The translations under genes were made by a program, and so were the position numbers. Positions 58,363-64,000 of a DNA stretch of 64,000 bases are shown here, one piece after another (the first letter of the stretch is position 1; the number at the start of each line of letters is the position of its first letter). The notes beneath the pieces are model-generated. The model was given only the letters and a program-made list of their open reading frames with translations. It ran no database searches and was not told the DNA's origin. The stretch lies in assembly GCF_048269205.1 (NCBI RefSeq), contig NZ_JBLXJC010000001.1, forward strand, positions 310,001-374,000, in the 5' to 3' direction. This stretch comes from Emcibacter sp048269205 (GTDB lineage Bacteria > Pseudomonadota > Alphaproteobacteria > Sphingomonadales > Emcibacteraceae).

Positions 58363-61098
58363 GTGGCCGTGCCACCGGAAAAATATGTCGCCGAACTTAC
58401 CGGTGTGAGCCACCGGTACGGCAAAAAATATGCTCTCCGGGATGTTGCTCTTTCCCTGCCGGCCGGCTGCATGGTGGGGCTGATCGGTCCCGACGGGGTT
58501 GGGAAGTCCACTCTTATGGGGCTTGTCTCCGGTGCCCGCAAACTTCAGGAGGGTGAGGTCACTGTGCTGGGCGGCGATATGACGTCAGAAAAACACCGCG
58601 ACAGTGTCTATCCCCACATCGCCTATATGCCCCAGGGTCTGGGCAAGAACCTCTATATGGACCTGAGCATTCATGAAAACCTGCAGTTTTTCGCCCGGCT
58701 GTTCGGCCTGACCCGCCAGGACAGGAAAAGCCGCATTGATCGTCTGCTGCGGGCTACCGGGCTTCTGCCGTTCAAGCGGCGTCCGGCGGGGAAACTGTCC
58801 GGCGGCATGAAGCAAAAGCTGGGCCTGTGCTGCGCCCTTGTTCACGACCCCGACCTGTTGATCCTGGATGAACCGACCACCGGTGTTGATCCGCTCAGCC
58901 GGCAGCAGTTCTGGAGCCTGATTGATGAAATCCGGGCGGCCAGTCCGCAAATGAGCGTACTGGTTTCCACCGCCTATATGGATGAGGCGGACCGGTTTGA
59001 CTGGCTGGTGGCGATGAACGACGGGCAGGTGCTGGCTACCGGGACCCCGACCGAATTGAGGCAGCAAACCGGATGCGATACGCTGGAGGAGGCGTTTGTA
59101 CGCCTCTTGCCGGGCCAGGAAACGGGCGGACGGCTGGAGATTCCGCCTTTGAAAACGGCGGACGGGGGAATTGCCATTGAAGCGCGGAACCTGACTCGCC
59201 GCTTCGGGAATTTTACAGCCGTTGACGATGTCAGTTTCGAGATCCAGCGGGGGGAGATATTCGGATTTCTCGGCTCCAACGGCTGCGGCAAGACCACCAC
59301 CATGAAGATGCTGACCGGGCTTCTGCCGGCATCGGAGGGTGAGGCATTCCTGTTAGGCGGCCGGGTGAATGGCGGAGATATGAAAACCCGGCGGCGTGTC
59401 GGCTATATGTCGCAGTCCTTTTCCCTTTACGGGGAACTGACCGTGCGCCAGAATCTGATGTTGCACGGGCGGTTGTTTGATTTGACGGATCGGGAAATCA
59501 GGGAGCGGATAAAGGATCTGGTTTCCCGGTTTTCTCTGGAAAAACACCTGGACGACCTTGCCGAATCCCTGCCGCTTGGCGTACGCCAGCGTCTGTCCCT
59601 GGCGGTGGCGGTCATTCACGAGCCGGAAATGCTGATCCTGGATGAACCCACCTCCGGGGTTGATCCGGTGGCCAGGGACGAATTCTGGAAGCTTCTGATC
59701 GACCTGTCCCGAAATCGCAATGTGACCATCTTCATTTCCACCCATTTCATGAACGAGGCCCTGCGTTGTGACCGGGTATCCCTGATGCACGACGGCAGGG
59801 TGCTGGCGTGTGATACGCCCGACAAGTTGATGCAGGCGAAGAATACCGGGGATTTCGAGGAAGCCTTCATCGAATATATCCGTGAAACTGTGGGCGAAGA
59901 GGCATACGAAGCCGAGGAAATTGCTGCCGTGAAAGCGCCGGCAGAACCCGCACTGCGGAAGAAACAGGGCTTTTTCCGACTATCGCGTCTGTTGACCTAT
60001 AGCTACCGGGAATATCTGGAGATTATACGTGATCCGATCCGGCTGGCCTTTGCCTTTGTCGGTACGGCTCTTCTCTATATTGTGTTCGGCTATGGTATTT
60101 CCGCCGACGTGACAAACCTGCGCTATGTGGCACTGGATCTGGACAATTCTCCCGAGAGCCGTTCCTATGTGGAACATTTTCGCGGTTCCCGTTACTTCCG
60201 TGAAGTGGGCAGGATCTACAGTCCACAGGAAGCGGAATCAATGTTGCAGGGCAACAAGGCGTCGCTGGTGGTGGAAATCCCGCCCGGTTTCGGACGAGAT
60301 ATCCATCAGGGCAAAAAGCCCGAGGTGGCGGCTTGGATTGACGGAGCCATGCCGGACCAGGCGGAAACCATCAAGGGGTATGTCCAGGGCCTGCACCGGG
60401 CTTATCTGGATGACTATAGTCGCCGGACAACGGGAGAGCCGCTGCAGCAGCTCCCGGTGGATATCGTTATCCGCTATAGTTATAACCCGACGTTCGAAAG
60501 CATATATGCCATGGTTCCGGCCATACCCACCATCCTGTTGTTCATGGTTCCGGCGATTCTGATGGCCGTCAGTATTGTCCGGGAAAAGGAACTGGGCAGC
60601 ATCAATAATTTTTATGTGACACCGGTAACCCGGCTTGAATTTCTGCTTGGCAAGCAGCTGCCCTATATTATTATATTTTACATCAATACTCTTCTGTTGC
60701 TGATGATGGCAATATTCCTGTTTGGTGTCCCGATCAAGGGCAGCATCACCGCCTATCTGATCGGCAGTCTGCTCTATGTAACCGTGACGACCGGGTTTGG
60801 CCTGATGATTTCCGCCTTTACCCGCAGCCAGATCGCCGCCATTTTCGCCACCGCGATTCTGGCGATCATGCCGACAATCCAGTTTTCCGGCCTGACGCAA
60901 CCTGTTTCCACCCTTGAGGGACGGGCAGAACTTATGGGGAATCTCTGGCCGGCGGGCAAATTCCTGCATCTCGGGGTCGGGGCTTTTACCAAGGCCCTTT
61001 CCCTGGAGGCCCTGATACCGGATCTGGTTCGTTTGTCGATTTATATACCGGTGTTTCTGTTCCTTGCTGTGGTAGCCATGAGAAAGCAGGAGAAATAG
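58363..61098 (+). CDS. rbbA: RbbA-type fused ABC transporter: two ATPase domains plus permease
   Basis: 911 residues, the same length as E. coli RbbA. First ATPase (about 8-230): P-loop GPDGVGKSTLMGLVSG, signature LSGGMKQKLGL, DLLILDEPTTGVDPL. Second ATPase (about 270-500): GSNGCGKTTTMKMLTG, with the degenerate signature LPLGVRQRLSLA typical of RbbA, and EMLILDEPTSGVDPV. A C-terminal permease of six helices starts near 555 (IRLAFAFVGTALLYIVFGYG) with a large periplasmic loop. GTG 58363 start, four bases after the HlyD stop. Known to bind ribosomes in E. coli; also an exporter. Confidence 0.94.
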   Translation: MAVPPEKYVAELTGVSHRYGKKYALRDVALSLPAGCMVGLIGPDGVGKSTLMGLVSGARKLQEGEVTVLGGDMTSEKHRDSVYPHIAYMPQGLGKNLYMDLSIHENLQFFARLFGLTRQDRKSRIDRLLRATGLLPFKRRPAGKLSGGMKQKLGLCCALVHDPDLLILDEPTTGVDPLSRQQFWSLIDEIRAASPQMSVLVSTAYMDEADRFDWLVAMNDGQVLATGTPTELRQQTGCDTLEEAFVRLLPGQETGGRLEIPPLKTADGGIAIEARNLTRRFGNFTAVDDVSFEIQRGEIFGFLGSNGCGKTTTMKMLTGLLPASEGEAFLLGGRVNGGDMKTRRRVGYMSQSFSLYGELTVRQNLMLHGRLFDLTDREIRERIKDLVSRFSLEKHLDDLAESLPLGVRQRLSLAVAVIHEPEMLILDEPTSGVDPVARDEFWKLLIDLSRNRNVTIFISTHFMNEALRCDRVSLMHDGRVLACDTPDKLMQAKNTGDFEEAFIEYIRETVGEEAYEAEEIAAVKAPAEPALRKKQGFFRLSRLLTYSYREYLEIIRDPIRLAFAFVGTALLYIVFGYGISADVTNLRYVALDLDNSPESRSYVEHFRGSRYFREVGRIYSPQEAESMLQGNKASLVVEIPPGFGRDIHQGKKPEVAAWIDGAMPDQAETIKGYVQGLHRAYLDDYSRRTTGEPLQQLPVDIVIRYSYNPTFESIYAMVPAIPTILLFMVPAILMAVSIVREKELGSINNFYVTPVTRLEFLLGKQLPYIIIFYINTLLLLMMAIFLFGVPIKGSITAYLIGSLLYVTVTTGFGLMISAFTRSQIAAIFATAILAIMPTIQFSGLTQPVSTLEGRAELMGNLWPAGKFLHLGVGAFTKALSLEALIPDLVRLSIYIPVFLFLAVVAMRKQEK

Positions 61099-61099
61099 C

Positions 61100-62224
61100 A
61101 TGAACAGGCTTCGGCATATCTTCTGGCTCGGCATCAAGGAACTGTTCAGTCTGAAGCGGGACATTGTGCTGCTGATTCTGGTCATTTATTCCTTCACCCT
61201 GGCCATCTATGTGGAGGCGACGGGGATCACCGGCCAGGTACATAATGCCTCCGTCGCGGTAGTGGACGAGGACCAGTCCCGTCTGTCCAAACAAATCATG
61301 GATGCAGTGCCTAAACCATATTTTCGGGATCCGGTCCTGATCAGTGCGCCGGAGGCCCTGAAGGGAATGGATGACGGCCATTATATGTTTGTGCTCTATA
61401 TTCCAAAGGGCTTCGAAGAGGATATGCTGGCCGGACGGAAACCGGAAATCCTGGTGGATGTGGATGCCACGGCGGTAAACCAGGCCGGCAAGGGGGCAGG
61501 GTATCTGCAGGAGCTGATCAATGCCGAGGTGGCAAATTTTGTTCTTGGCACATCGGAGGGGGTTGAGCCGCCGGTCAAGCTGGTCAGTCATATGGCCTTT
61601 AACCCCAACGCCGTTTCCATGTGGTTTACCAGTCTGGCGTCGGTCATTGACAAGGTGGTGATGCTGACTGTTATCCTGACCGGCGCGGCCCTGATCCGGG
61701 AGCGGGAGCACGGCACCATCGAGCATCTGATGGTCATGCCGCTTACCCCCTGGGAAATCGTCCTGTCCAAGGTCTGGGCCAACGGTCTGGTGATCCTGCT
61801 TGGTGTGACCTTTGCCATTCTGCTGGTGATCCGGGAAGTTCTCTCGGTGCCCGTGGCGGGGTCGGTGCCCCTTTATCTGGCCGGCACCACAATTTTCCTG
61901 TTTTTTGCCACGGCCTTCGGCGTGTTCATCGGGACCATCGTGCGCAGCATGCCCCAGCTTGGCCTTCTGACCATTCTGGTGATTTTGCCGATGATGTTGC
62001 TGTCCGGCGGCAAGACGCCGGTGGAAAACCAGCCCGACTGGATGCAGACTATCACCTTTTTCCTGCCATCGCGGCATTATGTCAGCTTTTCCCAGTCCAT
62101 ATTGCTTCGGGATGCCGGAATCGAGGTGGTCTGGCCCCAGTTCCTGATCGTGGGGGTCATGGGGTTATTCTTCTTCGGTCTCAGCCTGATCCTTTTCCGC
62201 CGCAGCATGGATGTGGGGAAATAG
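61100..62224 (+). CDS. yhhJ: ABC-2 type exporter permease (YhhJ/YbhR-like)
   Basis: 374 residues, six helices with a large periplasmic domain after the first (about 45-170). HIFWLGIKELFSLKRDIVLL at the N-terminus and EHGTIEHLMVMPLTPWEIVL, the ABC-2 signature, near residue 210. Starts one base after the rbbA stop. Third part of the HlyD-RbbA-YhhJ export system. Ends two bases before the convergent flavoprotein gene. Confidence 0.94.
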   Translation: MNRLRHIFWLGIKELFSLKRDIVLLILVIYSFTLAIYVEATGITGQVHNASVAVVDEDQSRLSKQIMDAVPKPYFRDPVLISAPEALKGMDDGHYMFVLYIPKGFEEDMLAGRKPEILVDVDATAVNQAGKGAGYLQELINAEVANFVLGTSEGVEPPVKLVSHMAFNPNAVSMWFTSLASVIDKVVMLTVILTGAALIREREHGTIEHLMVMPLTPWEIVLSKVWANGLVILLGVTFAILLVIREVLSVPVAGSVPLYLAGTTIFLFFATAFGVFIGTIVRSMPQLGLLTILVILPMMLLSGGKTPVENQPDWMQTITFFLPSRHYVSFSQSILLRDAGIEVVWPQFLIVGVMGLFFFGLSLILFRRSMDVGK

Positions 62225-62226
62225 CG

Positions 62227-63465
62227 TCAGATGACCTGCCCGCAGGCATGACCCGAGGCCCAGGCCCACTGGAAATTATAGCCGCCCAGATGGCCGGTTA
62301 CATCCACCACTTCGCCGATGAAATAAAGCCCGGGGACCTTTTGGGCTTCGAAGGTTTTTGACGACAATTCATCCGTGTCCACACCGCCGACGGTCACTTC
62401 TGCTGTCCGGTAACCTTCCGTGCCATTGGGCAGGATCTGCCAGTCGTTGATCATGGCGGCCACCAGGTGCAGTTTTTTATGGCTCAGGTCGGCCAGTCGC
62501 CCCTCGATACCGGTTTCTTCACCGATAAACTGGGCCAGGCGTCGCGGCAGGTGTTCCGCCAGAAGAGTTACAAGTTCCTGCTTTGGCGAATGGTCCTTGG
62601 CGGCTTTTAGCAAGGCAAACATGTCCTGATCGGGCAGCATATTGATCCGGACAGGCTCTCCCTCCCGCCAGTAGCTGGAAATCTGCAGGATGGCGGGACC
62701 GCTGAGCCCCCGGTGGGTGAACAGCAGGGCCTCGCGGAATTTCACCTTGCCGAATTTGACCTCGGCCTCAACCGATACGCCGGAAAGGGCAGAGAGTTTT
62801 TCCTTGATCGGGCCGGAAAAGGTGAGCGGCACCAGCCCGGCCCGGGGGTCAATGACATGCAAGCCGAACTGACGGGCGATTTTATAGCCGAAGGAGCTCG
62901 CTCCCATTTTCGGAATCGACGGTCCGCCACAGGCGATCACCAGTTTGTGGCAGGCATAGGGACCGCGCGAGGTGGTGAGCCGGAACAGCTCTGCATCCTT
63001 GTTGATCTCTTCGACCTCGGTGCTTGTGACAATGGCGACACCATTCTGTTCGCATTCCCGGAGCAGCATATTGATGATGTCTTTGGCGCTGTTGTCGCAA
63101 AAGAGCTGGCCCAGGGTCTTTTCATGCCACTTGATCTGATAGCGGTCGACCAGATCGATAAAGTCCTGCGGACAGTATCGTTTCAGGGCAGAGACACAAA
63201 AACGGGGATTTTGAGAGAGGTAATTTTCCGGTGCGGCATGGATATTGGTGAAATTGCAGCGTCCGCCGCCGGAAATGCGGATTTTTTCAGCAGGTTTGGC
63301 GGCATGGTCCAGAACCAGTACCCGCCGTCCTCTTTTTCCTGCTTCTATGGCGCACATGAGGCCGGCAGCGCCGGCCCCAATGATGATGATATCAAAAGGC
63401 TCAGGCTGCACGCCGTTTCGGGCCGCCTGACGGTTTTCTGGATTTGACGAACTTGTTTTTACCAT
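62227..63465 (-). CDS. HI0933-family FAD-dependent oxidoreductase (YhiN-like)
   Basis: 412 residues from ATG 63465 or about 394 from GTG 63411. Rossmann FAD site IIIIGAGAAGLMCAIEAGKRG, the family motif SGGGRCNFTN, and the C-terminal GLYFIGEVVDVTGHLGGYNFQWAWASG closing the FAD site. Reaction unknown. The ATG start would overlap the helicase end by 65 bases inside its repetitive tail, while GTG 63411 overlaps by 11 and has AGGCGG ten bases ahead; the true start is undecided. Confidence 0.88.
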   Translation of the reverse strand: MVKTSSSNPENRQAARNGVQPEPFDIIIIGAGAAGLMCAIEAGKRGRRVLVLDHAAKPAEKIRISGGGRCNFTNIHAAPENYLSQNPRFCVSALKRYCPQDFIDLVDRYQIKWHEKTLGQLFCDNSAKDIINMLLRECEQNGVAIVTSTEVEEINKDAELFRLTTSRGPYACHKLVIACGGPSIPKMGASSFGYKIARQFGLHVIDPRAGLVPLTFSGPIKEKLSALSGVSVEAEVKFGKVKFREALLFTHRGLSGPAILQISSYWREGEPVRINMLPDQDMFALLKAAKDHSPKQELVTLLAEHLPRRLAQFIGEETGIEGRLADLSHKKLHLVAAMINDWQILPNGTEGYRTAEVTVGGVDTDELSSKTFEAQKVPGLYFIGEVVDVTGHLGGYNFQWAWASGHACGQVI

Positions 63466-64000
63466 TGGCGTTCGAATTCTTGTTGGGGCCGCCGGACTTG
63501 CCTTCCGGCTTTACGCGGCGGCTCTCGCCCAGCGCATTTTTCGGGCCCCGGGGTTTTCTGGCTCTGGAGAATTTCTGGCCCGGTTTTCCACCTGGTTTTC
63601 CAGAAGACCGGCCACGTCCCTTGTATCCGCGTCCGCCTTTTTCTTCTTTTACATCTACATGGAATTGATGTTCATCGTCCACTTCGATTTTCTGATCAAT
63701 TTGCCGTTCAATCTGGCGCAGCAGACCCTTGTCCCGGCCATCGCAGAAGGAAATCGCCTGGCCGCTTTCGCCGTTACGACCGGTCCGGCCCACGCGGTGC
63801 ACATAGTTTTCCGGCTCCATCGGCAGGTCATAGTTGATCACCATATCGATGCCCGGCACGTCAATGCCGCGGGCAGCCACGTCGGTGGCCACCAGATAGC
63901 GCAGGGAACCGTTGCGGAACCGGCGCAGAATCTTTTCCCGCATGGACTGGTGCTTGTCGCCATGGATTGAGGCAACGGTGCAATCATTGGAAGACAGTGC
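63401..64000 (-). CDS. DEAD-box RNA helicase, C-terminal part (5' end outside window)
   Basis: About 199 residues visible. Helicase motifs IV-VI: HGDKHQSMREKILRRFRNG, LVATDVAARGIDVPGIDMV, and HRVGRTGRNGESG (motif VI). The last 80 residues are a basic, low-complexity tail rich in Lys, Gly, Arg and Pro, common in RhlE-type cold-shock or ribosome-assembly helicases. Frame is open to the window edge. Confidence 0.93.
   Translation of the reverse strand, partial: ALSSNDCTVASIHGDKHQSMREKILRRFRNGSLRYLVATDVAARGIDVPGIDMVINYDLPMEPENYVHRVGRTGRNGESGQAISFCDGRDKGLLRQIERQIDQKIEVDDEHQFHVDVKEEKGGRGYKGRGRSSGKPGGKPGQKFSRARKPRGPKNALGESRRVKPEGKSGGPNKNSNANGKNKFVKSRKPSGGPKRRAA

Noticed and set aside
57225..58541. 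Upstream part of a 511-codon minus-strand frame
   Set aside because: Antisense to the HlyD gene. Only the last 72 codons (57006-57224) with lipobox and ribosome-binding site are kept as a gene.
1..64000. CRISPR arrays, tRNA/rRNA genes, insertion sequences or prophage
   Set aside because: No regularly spaced repeats, cloverleaf-like sequences, transposase or integrase motifs were seen anywhere in the window.

Overview
The window is a 64 kb piece of an alphaproteobacterial chromosome. The evidence is the ethylmalonyl-CoA pathway set (crotonyl-CoA carboxylase/reductase, methylsuccinyl-CoA dehydrogenase, ethylmalonyl-CoA mutase), a PduO-type cobalamin adenosyltransferase next to a HIG1 twin-membrane protein, a fused CysN/CysC, and the moderately GC-rich base composition. 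A marine or otherwise aquatic heterotroph fits the methylthiopropionate/fatty-acid type acyl-CoA genes, the desaturase and the c-di-GMP proteins, but genus cannot be fixed from sequence alone. I saw no rRNA, tRNA, CRISPR array, insertion sequence or prophage. The two end genes (a SulP transporter and a DEAD-box helicase) run off the window.

0-6.5 kb: end of a SulP anion transporter; an acyl-CoA dehydrogenase/acyl-CoA ligase pair resembling DmdC/DmdB; a secreted SYLF protein; and a self-contained ECF41 sigma-factor operon (AhpD-like protein plus sigma factor) with a textbook ECF41 promoter. 6.45-7.75 kb is a visibly AT-rich orphan gene of unknown function, the clearest candidate for recent acquisition. 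7.8-14 kb: trhO-selO operon, a secreted EEP-family hydrolase, and a LysR/pirin/FMN-reductase divergon. 14-24 kb: cysD-cysNC sulfate activation, a CHASE-domain hybrid kinase, a flavin reductase/GST/desaturase group, a DUF1624 membrane protein, and the HIG1-PduO pair.

24-34 kb: a 0.7 kb non-coding region with an orphan minus-strand terminator, a secreted prolyl oligopeptidase, then the ethylmalonyl-CoA divergon: ccr-mcd leftward and ecm rightward. Both transcription units carry the same 11-base motif in the same orientation about 60 bases before their start codons. Directly after ecm lies a RES-Xre toxin-antitoxin pair with its own promoter. PduO (adenosylcobalamin for Ecm) and AcsA (acetyl-CoA supply, 38.9 kb) are functionally linked to this pathway.

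34-50 kb: two trans-editing proteins of different folds (AlaX and YbaK-like), lipoproteins, an operon of two unrecognised proteins ending in a predicted outer-membrane barrel, AcsA, MnmC, a lipidated subtilase autotransporter with a small lipoprotein, and a PAS-GGDEF-EAL protein. 48.9-64 kb: a TusA/SufE/truncated-hemoglobin/double-thioesterase operon, an M20 amidohydrolase, a diguanylate cyclase, a ChaN-like haem protein next to what looks like the last 20 codons of a deleted TonB-dependent receptor, a CurA-type reductase, the HlyD-RbbA-YhhJ export system with a clear promoter and a palindromic operator, a HI0933-family flavoprotein and the helicase.
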